DNA from: CAXMQS01 sp036446035
Lineage (GTDB): Bacteria; Actinomycetota; Acidimicrobiia; Spongiisociales; JAOTWH01
Length of the DNA stretch: 24,796 nucleotides
Reading direction: 5' to 3'
NCBI GenBank assembly: GCA_036446035.1
Contig: JAZFSG010000114.1
Coordinates: 1-24,796, forward strand
How positions within the stretch are numbered: the first letter of the stretch is position 1; the number at the start of each line of letters is the position of its first letter. The translations under genes were made by a program, and so were the position numbers. Positions 14,739 through 21,869 of this stretch are shown one piece after another. The notes below the pieces were generated by a model, which made no database searches, was not told the DNA's origin, and saw only the letters and a program-made list of their open reading frames with translations.

Positions 14739-15895
14739 GCTTCTCTTATCGCGGCACGCTCCCCGGCTCGAAATCTCTGTTCATACGGGCCCTCGTGGCC
14801 GGCAGCTACGCGCCGCAACTCGAAGTCGTCGGGCACGGTGACAGCGAGGATGTCGCTCTGACTCGGCAGGGGCTGGACTCCCTCGAGAAGGGCGGCGACA
14901 TCGAGTGCGGAGATGCCGGCACCGTTCTTCGCTTCCTCGCGCTACGGGCGTCCCGAGTGCCGGGTGAACATACCCTGGTCGGGAGCACGCGCCTCTTCTC
15001 TCGACCCATAGCCGAGCTGCAGCAAGTGCTTGCGGGCCTCGGAGTCACCACCGACCTCGGTGACCGGCGACTGACTGTGCGATCCGACGGATGGGACGCC
15101 AGGAAAGTAACGGTCGATTGCTCGCGCTCCAGCCAGTTCGCCAGCGGGCTGCTGGCGAACTGCTGGGGCCTCGACTCGCCGCTCTCCATCACCTTGGAGA
15201 ACCTGTCTGCATCGCAGGGCTACTGGGAGATGACGCTCGATGTCGTCCGTCGCTTGGGCATGGATGTGCAGGTCGAAGGAGATCGAGTATTGGTGCCGAA
15301 GGGGCAGACCGTTACGGCAGCGAGCTACGAAGTTGAAGTCGACATGGGGTGCGCCTTCGCCGTCGCCGCCGTCGCCGCGGTGACAGGCGAGGCGATGATC
15401 GCAGACTTCCCATCTGTGAGCCTCCAGCCAGACGCCCGGTTCGTTGAGCTGTTGGCGCAGATGGGGGCGACCATCGGCTTCAAGTCTGGGGCCCTGCGTG
15501 TGGGTAAGGCGCCCGAGCTGGCAGGAGTCGACGTCCACCTCGGCGGGTCGCCGGACCTTTTTCCCGTAATGGGAGCGCTCGCCGGCGTTGCTGCCGGCGT
15601 CAGCGAGCTGCGAGGCGCACCTCAGCTTCGCTTCAAGGAATCCGATCGCATCACCAAGGTCACCGAATTGGTGGTTGGCATGGGCCGCGACGTCGATACC
15701 CGGCAAGACGGCGTTCGGATCTCAGGTGGAGTCGGGCCGACCGAGCCGTTCTCCTTCGATGCCGACGAGGACCACCGTATGGCGATGGCTGCAGCCGTGG
15801 CACGCTCCGCCGGCACCCCAGTGACGATCACCGGCGGTGAGTCGGTCGCCAAGAGTTTCGGAAGCTTCTGGAACATCCTCGGATGGCGGCCGTGA
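14735..15895 (+). CDS. aroA: 3-phosphoshikimate 1-carboxyvinyltransferase (EPSP synthase)
   Basis: AroA transfers the enolpyruvyl group of PEP to shikimate 3-phosphate. The protein is compact, about 386 residues against a usual 420-450. Visible motifs are LPGSKSLFIRAL (Lys13, Arg19), the PEP loop GDAGTVLRFLA (59-69), SRSSQFASGLL, Asp274 in GSPDLFPVMGAL and RFKESDRI (Lys301, Arg305). The GTG at 14735 is preferred because it overlaps the aroB stop as GTGA and AGGG lies 6 bases upstream; an in-frame ATG at 14729 would add two residues but has no spaced ribosome site. The stop lies inside the next gene. The loop does not show the Ala substitution of known glyphosate-tolerant class II enzymes. Confidence 0.93.
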   Translation: MSFSYRGTLPGSKSLFIRALVAGSYAPQLEVVGHGDSEDVALTRQGLDSLEKGGDIECGDAGTVLRFLALRASRVPGEHTLVGSTRLFSRPIAELQQVLAGLGVTTDLGDRRLTVRSDGWDARKVTVDCSRSSQFASGLLANCWGLDSPLSITLENLSASQGYWEMTLDVVRRLGMDVQVEGDRVLVPKGQTVTAASYEVEVDMGCAFAVAAVAAVTGEAMIADFPSVSLQPDARFVELLAQMGATIGFKSGALRVGKAPELAGVDVHLGGSPDLFPVMGALAGVAAGVSELRGAPQLRFKESDRITKVTELVVGMGRDVDTRQDGVRISGGVGPTEPFSFDADEDHRMAMAAAVARSAGTPVTITGGESVAKSFGSFWNILGWRP

Positions 15896-17667
15896 TAACG
15901 GCCGTCGTTGGCCATCGCGGCTCGGGCAAATCGCAGTTTCTGCAGCGGGCGCGCACCGCGTTCGAGGCATCCGGGCAGAAGGCAACCTTCGTCGATGTCG
16001 ACCAAGAGATGGAGCAGGCCGCAGGACGACCGATCATCGAGTTCTTCGGGGAGCTCGGCGAGGAGGAGTTCCGTCGGCTCGAGCGAGAGATGGCCGCCGC
16101 GGTGTTCGATCGGTTACACGACGATGATCGTCCTGCCTTCGTCGCGCTCGGCGCCGGCTTCGACGGTTCTATCCCCAGCGACGTCGCGGTGCTCTGGATC
16201 CAGCGGTCAACCGATGGCGATGGCCGCATCTTCCTCGATCGCCCGGCGCTCGATCCCGGGCTGGGGCCCCTCGAAGAGTTCCAACATCGTTTTGGCGATC
16301 GCGACGATCGATACCGCGATATTGCCACCGAGACTCTGCTCGTTGCCGAGGGCATCGACTCTGTGACCGAAGCCGATCGCCTCATCCTTGGTCTTGGAGA
16401 GAGTGACATTGGCGGCTACCTGACCATCCTGCCGGGTGACATCGATGGATGGGATGGCTTCCTGGCGAAACGACTGACCTGGGGCATCGATCGGTTCGAG
16501 ATCCGCGACGATCTGCTCTCCGCGTCGGTCGCCGATCGCGTCGCCTCCATCCCTGCCGGCAAGCGCCTCGTCAGTTACCGAACGAGCTCGAATTGGCTCG
16601 ACGGGCTGGCCACAGCTGGCGCGCTGGTCGATTGGGCCCTCGAGCTCGGCAAGCCGCCTCCGGGCGTAGGCATCGTTTCGCGGCACCACCGTGTGGGGAG
16701 GTCCGTTCACGATGTCGCGGACGAACTGATCGGAGCCGGTCCCGATGCCCACCTCAAGCTCGCTATCGCGGTCAACGACTTCACGGAGCTGTGGCAGGGG
16801 CACCAATGGCGCTCCGCAGATCCTGACAATCGGTCGTTCCTGCCCCGCTCGGATGATGGTCGGTGGTCGTGGTACCGCCAGACCCAACGCGGCAACATGC
16901 AGGTCAACTTCTTGCGAGAAGGTGCCGGCTCGGCGGCTGACCAGCCGACACTCAGCGATTGGGTTTCCGTGCCGCAACGCAGCACCACCTTCGCCGCCAT
17001 TCTCGGTGACCCTGTTGCCCACAGCCGAACTCCGACCACGCAGGCCCCCTTCTTCGCTCAGCGGGGCATGGGGGTGGTTCGCATCCGGATGACGGCGGCC
17101 GAGTGCACGGCCGACAATATGGAAGTCCTGGCAAGGCTGGGTATGACGCATGCCGCCGTTACCTCCCCGCTCAAGAAGACGGTTTACGAAATGTGTGGCG
17201 AGGTGGAAGAGCCGGCCGCGACTCTGGAGTCCGTGAACACCTTGGTCCGCAAGGGCGATCAATGGGTTGGCACCAACACTGACATCGGAGGGCTCCGAGC
17301 GCTCGTGGCCGATGTCGGGAAGAGCTCCGTCGTTCTGTGGGGAGGCGGCGGCACGCGAGCGACGGTGTTGTACGTGCTGGCAGAGGCCGTGCCCTACTCG
17401 GCACGCAGCGGAATGCCCCTGAGCGATGGCGCCGGCTTCGGTTCCGCCGGCCCCGATATCGTGGTGTGGGCTGTTGGCCGCAACCGCCAACAGGCTTGTA
17501 AGTGGCCCCCTACAGGCTGGCGGCCTCACAGGGTCATCGATCTCAACTACGGCGAGGACTCGCCCGGCTTGGAGTACGCCCATCGCCTGGGTGCCGAGTA
17601 TCGGTCGGGACTGGAGATGTTTCGAGTGCAGGCTGAGCTGCAGCAGGAGTTCTGGAATGGCCGGTAA
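15883..17667 (+). CDS. Fused shikimate kinase / type I 3-dehydroquinate dehydratase / shikimate dehydrogenase
   Basis: The 594-residue protein joins three shikimate enzymes. Residues 1 to about 170 are shikimate kinase with P-loop GHRGSGKS (10-17), DVDQEME, an EFFGELGEEEFRRLE segment and the lid-like RDDRYRDIA. Residues about 178-362 resemble type I dehydroquinate dehydratase: ExRxD at Glu206-Asp210, SxH at Ser266-His268, Lys292 in LKLA as the likely Schiff-base lysine, then REG and DQPTL. Residues about 365-594 are shikimate dehydrogenase: GDPVAHSRTP, Lys431 in VTSPLKK, Asp467 in GTNTDIGG, GGGGTRATV and a short NADP domain. The dehydratase part is the most divergent. The ATG at 15883 overlaps aroA by 13 bases; GTG 15892 (GTGA overlap) is an alternative start. 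This is the order of the last three domains of AROM. Confidence 0.87.
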   Translation: MAAVITAVVGHRGSGKSQFLQRARTAFEASGQKATFVDVDQEMEQAAGRPIIEFFGELGEEEFRRLEREMAAAVFDRLHDDDRPAFVALGAGFDGSIPSDVAVLWIQRSTDGDGRIFLDRPALDPGLGPLEEFQHRFGDRDDRYRDIATETLLVAEGIDSVTEADRLILGLGESDIGGYLTILPGDIDGWDGFLAKRLTWGIDRFEIRDDLLSASVADRVASIPAGKRLVSYRTSSNWLDGLATAGALVDWALELGKPPPGVGIVSRHHRVGRSVHDVADELIGAGPDAHLKLAIAVNDFTELWQGHQWRSADPDNRSFLPRSDDGRWSWYRQTQRGNMQVNFLREGAGSAADQPTLSDWVSVPQRSTTFAAILGDPVAHSRTPTTQAPFFAQRGMGVVRIRMTAAECTADNMEVLARLGMTHAAVTSPLKKTVYEMCGEVEEPAATLESVNTLVRKGDQWVGTNTDIGGLRALVADVGKSSVVLWGGGGTRATVLYVLAEAVPYSARSGMPLSDGAGFGSAGPDIVVWAVGRNRQQACKWPPTGWRPHRVIDLNYGEDSPGLEYAHRLGAEYRSGLEMFRVQAELQQEFWNGR

Positions 17668-18691
17668 CGGTTTCGGGGAGATCTTTCGCATCACCAGCTT
17701 CGGAGAGAGCCATGGTGCCGCCATGGGTGTCGTAATCGACGGCTGTCCGGCCGGGCTGGCATGGGACGACAAGCTCCTAGTCGCCGAACTCGACAGAAGG
17801 AGGCCGGGCCGAACGGCGATCGACTCCACCCGAGCCGAGATGGACGAACCTCAAGTGTTGAGTGGCGTCTTCGATGGCAAGACATTGGGGACGCCGATCG
17901 CCGTGATCGTCAACAACAAGGATGCCAGGTCGGGCGATTATGACAGCGTCAAGGCCGAGCCTCGCCAAGGGCACGCCGACGATGTGTGGGTGAAGAAGTA
18001 CGGACATGCCGACCATCGCGGCGGCGGCCGCTCTTCAGGCCGCGAGACCCTGTCACGGGTCATCGGCGGAGCCGTCGCCCAAATGGTCATCGGTGGCGTC
18101 TCACCTTCGACCACCGTCCTCGGCTTCTCCCGTCAGATCGGGCCGATCGAGCTCGGAGACGACGAGCTGTCTGGTGTCGAACGCTTCCTCGGCACGAACG
18201 ACCTCGACGCCCTCACCGCCCGGTTCCCTCATTCGGAAAAGGCAGGCCTCATCGAGCAACTGCTCGTTGAGGCGAAAGAGAACGGCAACAGCTTCGGGGG
18301 TATTGCCGAGGTGTGGGTCGAAGCTCCGCCCGCCGGGCTCGGCCAGCCGGTTTTCGACAAGCTGAAGGCCGACCTCGCCAAGGCGACGCTCAGTGTCGGC
18401 GCCACAACGGCGTTCGAGCTGGGTGCCGGCTTCGACGCGACGGCCGCCGAAGGTTCAGAGTTTCACCGGCGCACCGATCAGGGGAGCTACGGCGGCATTC
18501 GCGGCGGCATCAGCACTGGCGAGCGCATCGTTTTCCGCGTCCACTTCAAGCCCACATCTTCTGTGCTGGATGTGGCCAAGAAGGGCCGTCATGATCCGTG
18601 CATCGTCCCTCGCGCCATTCCGGTCTTGGAAGCCATGACCAACCTGGTGCTGGCCGACCACATGCTGCGGGCTCGCGCCGACACCGTCTAG
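17657..18691 (+). CDS. aroC: Chorismate synthase
   Basis: AroC eliminates phosphate from EPSP to make chorismate, using reduced FMN. The 344-residue protein has RITSFGESHG with His19, RQGHAD with His106, HRGGGRSSGRET, and near the C-terminus RHDPCIVPRAIPVLEAM, all signatures of the family. It is slightly short for the family (usually 350-400). The ATG at 17657 is preferred because AGGAG lies 7 bases upstream and the N-terminus then starts where other AroC proteins do. It overlaps the preceding gene by 11 bases and is the last gene of the aro operon, supplying chorismate to both the PheA fusion and the adjacent trp operon. Confidence 0.96.
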   Translation: MAGNGFGEIFRITSFGESHGAAMGVVIDGCPAGLAWDDKLLVAELDRRRPGRTAIDSTRAEMDEPQVLSGVFDGKTLGTPIAVIVNNKDARSGDYDSVKAEPRQGHADDVWVKKYGHADHRGGGRSSGRETLSRVIGGAVAQMVIGGVSPSTTVLGFSRQIGPIELGDDELSGVERFLGTNDLDALTARFPHSEKAGLIEQLLVEAKENGNSFGGIAEVWVEAPPAGLGQPVFDKLKADLAKATLSVGATTAFELGAGFDATAAEGSEFHRRTDQGSYGGIRGGISTGERIVFRVHFKPTSSVLDVAKKGRHDPCIVPRAIPVLEAMTNLVLADHMLRARADTV

Positions 18692-18766
18692 ACCCTCGGG
18701 GCCGCTGCCGAACGGGCTTTCGCAATCAGACCTCAGGCCCGTACCTCGCCAGGCACGTTCTGACCG

Positions 18767-18792
18767 GTCGAAGGCAGGTCGCCTGCAGCGAC
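18767..18792. terminator. Possible terminator hairpin between convergent aroC and ilvE
   Basis: GTCG and CGAC enclose GCAGG-TCG-CCTGC with a small internal loop, in the 240-bp gap between two convergent genes. Only a broken pyrimidine stretch follows, so this is a weak terminator candidate. Nothing else was recognised in the gap 18692-18931. Confidence 0.3.
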
Positions 18793-18931
18793 GGTCGTCT
18801 CCTTTCGAGCCCTACTCGGGCCCGACGTTCGCGTCAGTCGAATCGCCCTCCGGGCAACGCTGCCTGCTGCCTGTGGTGAACGGCTCCCTCCGCTTCGAGC
18901 CCTCCCCGGTTTCGAATCTGCCCCTCGATCG

Positions 18932-19861
18932 TCAGTTCGTTCGGGGGCTGTTTGCTATGTAGTCGAGCCATCCTCGATAGGCCTCGAGCTTGCCGGAGAC
19001 TGCTCCTTGAAACAGCTCCTGGGCACGGCGGGTGACGGGGCCGGGTTCTCTCACTTCGTCTTCGTCAACCTGACGGATGGGCGTCACCTCGGCCGCGGTG
19101 CCGGTGAAGAAGAGTTCGTCGGCGGCGGTCAGATCATCGACCGTCATCGACTTCTCGATGACCTCGATGCCGTCATCGGCGAGGAGCGTCATAACTGATT
19201 GCCTCGTGATGCCGTCGAGGCACCCATCCGACAGCGGGGGTGTGATGACGCTGCCGTCGCGCACCATGAAGAGGTTCTCGCCACTGCCCTCCGAGACGTT
19301 GCCATCGGAAGTGAGCATCAGCGCCTCGTCGTACCCCTGATCGGTGGCTTCCTGGTTGGCGAGAATGGCGTTGATATATGGGCCTGTGGCCTTGGCCGCC
19401 GGGAATGCTTGCGGCGAGATCCTCGCCCACGAGGCCACGAGCACCCGGATGCCGTTGCGAAGTCCGTCCTCGCCAAGGTAGGCACCCCACGGAAACGCGA
19501 TGATGGCAGTCATTAGCTCCGCCCTCGCAGGGTTCAGCCCGATAGTGCCGGTCCCGTAGAAGGTGATAGGCCTGATATAACACGCGGTCAATCCGTTGGC
19601 CGCCACCGTCTGCTGGGCAGCATCGACCAATTCGTCAACGGAGTGATCCAACGGGATCGAATAGGTTGCCGCCGATCTGTGGAGTCGCTCCATGTGGTCG
19701 CGCAACCGAAAGATCGCGGTGCCATTCTCGTTGTCGTATGCCCGAATACCTTCGAACACTCCGGTGCCGTAGTGGAGGGCGTGGCTGAGCACGTGGACGT
19801 TGGCCTCCTCCCATGGGACCAGCTGCCCGTTCATCCAGATGCTCTCGACCTTCTCAACCAT
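18932..19861 (-). CDS. ilvE: Branched-chain amino acid aminotransferase
   Basis: IlvE is a fold-type IV PLP enzyme that transfers amino groups between glutamate and the oxo-acids of Leu, Ile and Val. The 309-residue protein shows HALHYGTGVFEGIRAY at 27-42, IRPITFYG, the PLP lysine K157 in AFPAAKATGPY, GYDEALML, and VSEGSGENLFMV, followed by TPPLSDGCLDGITR. It lies 103 bases behind ilvD on the same strand, so the two probably form an operon. The ribosome site is weak (AGAAG). Some IlvE enzymes also use phenylpyruvate, so it could finish phenylalanine made from the neighbouring operon; this is inference. Confidence 0.95.
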   Translation of the reverse strand: MVEKVESIWMNGQLVPWEEANVHVLSHALHYGTGVFEGIRAYDNENGTAIFRLRDHMERLHRSAATYSIPLDHSVDELVDAAQQTVAANGLTACYIRPITFYGTGTIGLNPARAELMTAIIAFPWGAYLGEDGLRNGIRVLVASWARISPQAFPAAKATGPYINAILANQEATDQGYDEALMLTSDGNVSEGSGENLFMVRDGSVITPPLSDGCLDGITRQSVMTLLADDGIEVIEKSMTVDDLTAADELFFTGTAAEVTPIRQVDEDEVREPGPVTRRAQELFQGAVSGKLEAYRGWLDYIANSPRTN

Positions 19862-19964
19862 GTTCTTCTGCTTTTCGCGAGTTGGCGAGCAAGCGTAGCT
19901 GCCTGAAACGAAAGGAGGTACGGCTAATCAACGTTGGCGTGCTAAGCGCTCCCGCCCGCCAGCC

Positions 19965-21629
19965 CTATTCGCAGACCGCTCCTAGTTCCGCGGAACCGAC
20001 CAGCTTGGCGTACTTGGCTAACGCCCCGGTTGGATATCTGGGCGGAGGTGCCTTCCAGTCCTTGCGGCGCTCCCCCAACACGTCTTCGTCAACCAATACA
20101 TCGACACGACGGCCCGGAATGTCTATTCGAATCGGATCACCCTCCTCGATCAGCGCCAGCGGACCGCCCCGGAACGCTTCGGGTGCCACATGGCCGATGG
20201 AGAACCCCGTCGTACCACCCGAGAATCGTCCGTCGGTGATAAGAGCCGTGGTCTTGCCGAGCCCCGCGCCCTTTATCCCGGCGGTGATTCGCAGCATCTC
20301 TCGCATGCCCGGGCCACCTTGCGGACCCTCGTAGCGGATGACGACGACATCGCCATCGCGAAGTCGGTGCTGGGCCAACGCGTCCAAGGCGTGCTGTTCA
20401 TCGTCGAACACTCGCGCCGGTCCCTCGAAAACCGTCTGCGGGATACCGGCCACCTTGACAACGGCACCGCCGGGAGCCAGTGAGCCTCTGAGCACTGCGA
20501 TGCCCCCATCTGCCCCCAGCGGGTCGGCCAACGGCCGAACGACATCCTGCTCGGTCGGGAAGGACACCCCGGACAGGTTCTCGGCCATGGTCTTGCCGGT
20601 GACAGTCGGCACGTCCCCGACCAGCAAGCCTTCGTCGAGCAAGGCTCGCAGCACAACGGGTACGCCGCCGATACGGTCAAGATCAACCATGTGGTACTTG
20701 CCGAATGGCCGCAGGTCGCCGAGGTGCGGGGTACGGCTGCTCACACGATCGAAGTCCTCAAGGGTCAGCTCGACTCCCGTCTCATGGGCGATCGCCAGCA
20801 GATGAAGCACTGCGTTGGTCGAGCCGCCCAGCGCCATCACGACGGTGATGGCATTCTCGAATGCTGGCTTGGTCATGATCTGGCGGGGCCTGAGGTTCGC
20901 GGCCAACAGATCCATGACTGCCGCTCCGGAGGCATTGGCAAAGTCCTCCAGTCGAGGGTCGATGGCGGGCACCGAGGCGCTGGCGGGGAGCGACATGCCA
21001 AGGGCTTCCCCCACCGAGGCCATGGTGTTGGCCGTGAACATCCCGGCGCACGAGCCTTCGCCGGGACAAGCCGCCCGTTCCAACTCGAGCAGCTCGGCGT
21101 CGGTGAGCTTGCCCTCGGAGTGCGCACCGATGCCTTCGAACACGTCGACGATCGAGATGTCGCGATCGCGCCAACGGCCCGGCATGATCGTGCCTCCGTA
21201 CAAGAAGACAGAAGGGACGTTGGTCCGGGCGGCGGCCATCAACATGCCCGGCAGCGACTTGTCACACCCGGCGATCGCCACCAGCGCGTCGAATCGCTCG
21301 GCATGCATCACCAACTCAACCGAATCGGCGATGACCTCACGCGACACCAGTGAGGCTCGCATCCCTTCAGTACCCATCGAGATGCCGTCGGAAACGGCGA
21401 TAGTGGTGAAGATGAGTCCAACACCGCCGGCTGCCGCAACGCCGGCCTTGGCTCTCGCCGCCAGCCGGGGGCCGCTCGTGTTGCAGGGCGTGACCTCATT
21501 GCCGGCCGAAACCACTCCTACCTGCGGTTTGGAGAAGTCTTCGTCGCTGAGACCGACCGCCCGCAACATCGCTCGCGACGCCGCCGCTTCCGGAAAACGA
21601 GTGACGTCATCGCTGATCCTTGGCGTCAT
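19965..21629 (-). CDS. ilvD: Dihydroxy-acid dehydratase
   Basis: IlvD dehydrates dihydroxy-acids to 2-oxoisovalerate and 2-oxo-3-methylvalerate. The 554-residue length is normal. The three iron-sulphur cysteines are in view: Cys49 (VTPCNTS), Cys122 (AGCDKSLPGM) and Cys194 (GEGSCAGMFTANTM). Other signatures are TDGRFSGGTTGFSIGHVAPEA and GDPIRIDIPGR. Three Cys suggest the [2Fe-2S] form, by analogy. The ATG at 21629 has AGGA about 7 bases upstream. It is divergent from ilvB and is followed by ilvE. Confidence 0.97.
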   Translation of the reverse strand: MTPRISDDVTRFPEAAASRAMLRAVGLSDEDFSKPQVGVVSAGNEVTPCNTSGPRLAARAKAGVAAAGGVGLIFTTIAVSDGISMGTEGMRASLVSREVIADSVELVMHAERFDALVAIAGCDKSLPGMLMAAARTNVPSVFLYGGTIMPGRWRDRDISIVDVFEGIGAHSEGKLTDAELLELERAACPGEGSCAGMFTANTMASVGEALGMSLPASASVPAIDPRLEDFANASGAAVMDLLAANLRPRQIMTKPAFENAITVVMALGGSTNAVLHLLAIAHETGVELTLEDFDRVSSRTPHLGDLRPFGKYHMVDLDRIGGVPVVLRALLDEGLLVGDVPTVTGKTMAENLSGVSFPTEQDVVRPLADPLGADGGIAVLRGSLAPGGAVVKVAGIPQTVFEGPARVFDDEQHALDALAQHRLRDGDVVVIRYEGPQGGPGMREMLRITAGIKGAGLGKTTALITDGRFSGGTTGFSIGHVAPEAFRGGPLALIEEGDPIRIDIPGRRVDVLVDEDVLGERRKDWKAPPPRYPTGALAKYAKLVGSAELGAVCE

Positions 21630-21641
21630 CGCGCCATCCTA

Positions 21642-21692
21642 AAGAAGCGGCAGTTACGTCTTCGAGTGACGTCCAAGGAGTACCCGCTTCTT
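21642..21692. repeat. Inverted repeat in the ilvD upstream region
   Basis: AAGAAGCGG (21642-21650) and CCGCTTCTT (21684-21692) are perfect 9-bp arms. Between them lies a second inverted pair, ACGTC (21656-21660) and GACGT (21668-21672). It sits 13 bases before the ilvD start and could be a leader structure on the ilvD transcript or an operator. Confidence 0.5.
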
Positions 21693-21694
21693 CC

Positions 21695-21722
21695 ATTATT
21701 TGGGCTGTTGACAAGAGGGCAA
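21695..21722 (-). promoter_or_regulatory. Possible ilvD promoter
   Basis: On the minus strand TTGCCC (21722-21717) and AATAAT (21700-21695) are 16 bases apart. The -10 matches 5/6 and the -35 4/6. It overlaps the opposing ilvB promoter, so the two could compete. Confidence 0.4.
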
Positions 21723-21736
21723 CTCTCCCCGATACT
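21708..21736 (+). promoter_or_regulatory. ilvBNC promoter
   Basis: TTGACA (21708-21713) and GATACT (21731-21736) are separated by 17 bases. The start of transcription should fall at about 21743-21747, at or just before the ATG of the leader peptide. Confidence 0.7.
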
Positions 21737-21746
21737 GGCTGGCCAC

Positions 21747-21788
21747 ATGTCAAATTCCTCCACCACCCTGGTACTGATTCTTATGTAA
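21747..21788 (+). CDS. ilvBNC leader peptide
   Basis: This 13-codon frame encodes MSNSSTTLVLILM and stops at TAA 21786-21788. Residues 8-12 are Leu-Val-Leu-Ile-Leu, exactly the amino acids made by the downstream genes, as in classic attenuation leaders. It begins 10 bases after the -10 box, so it has essentially no 5' leader and no ribosome site. A hairpin starts at the next base after its stop and a terminator-like hairpin follows. In Corynebacterium glutamicum the ilvBNC operon is known to be under attenuation with a leader peptide lacking a ribosome site, which fits this arrangement. Confidence 0.82.
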   Translation: MSNSSTTLVLILM

Positions 21789-21817
21789 CGTGTACGTAAG
21801 ACATAACCGCGTGCACG
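21789..21817 (+). promoter_or_regulatory. Pause-type hairpin behind the ilv leader peptide
   Basis: CGTGTACG (21789-21796) pairs with CGTGCACG (21810-21817) over 8 bp with one G-U pair and a 13-base loop. It directly follows the leader stop codon, the position of the first hairpin in attenuators. Confidence 0.55.
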
Positions 21818-21826
21818 CAACCCTCC

Positions 21827-21850
21827 ACCTCCCGGTCGGGGGGTTTCTTC
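21827..21850 (+). terminator. Attenuator terminator of ilvBNC
   Basis: ACCTCCC (21827-21833), loop GGTC and GGGGGGT (21838-21844) form a 7-bp stem with one G-U pair, followed by TTCTTC. The stem plus T-rich tail lies 20 bases before ilvB and after the leader peptide, so it is read as a regulated terminator. The antiterminator pairing was not identified by eye. Confidence 0.7.
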
Positions 21851-21869
21851 ATACCCGAGAGACGAATCG

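Noticed and set aside
17426..17656. Upstream extension of aroC to ATG 17426
   Set aside because: It lies wholly within the shikimate dehydrogenase coding region, while 17657 has AGGAG at the right spacing and a family-typical N-terminus.
16207..17829. 540-codon frame antisense to the shikimate fusion gene and the start of aroC
   Set aside because: High GC leaves long open antisense frames. The plus strand carries clear enzyme motifs, and this frame shows none.
18910..18925. A third T-arm-like stretch similar to the tRNA fragments
   Set aside because: Only 16 bases match, with two differences, no acceptor strand follows and the stem does not pair.
19911..19919. Perfect Shine-Dalgarno-like AAAGGAGGT on the plus strand between ilvD and ilvE
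   Set aside because: No start codon lies at a usable distance on that strand. On the transcribed strand it reads like the 16S 3' tail, which is probably chance.
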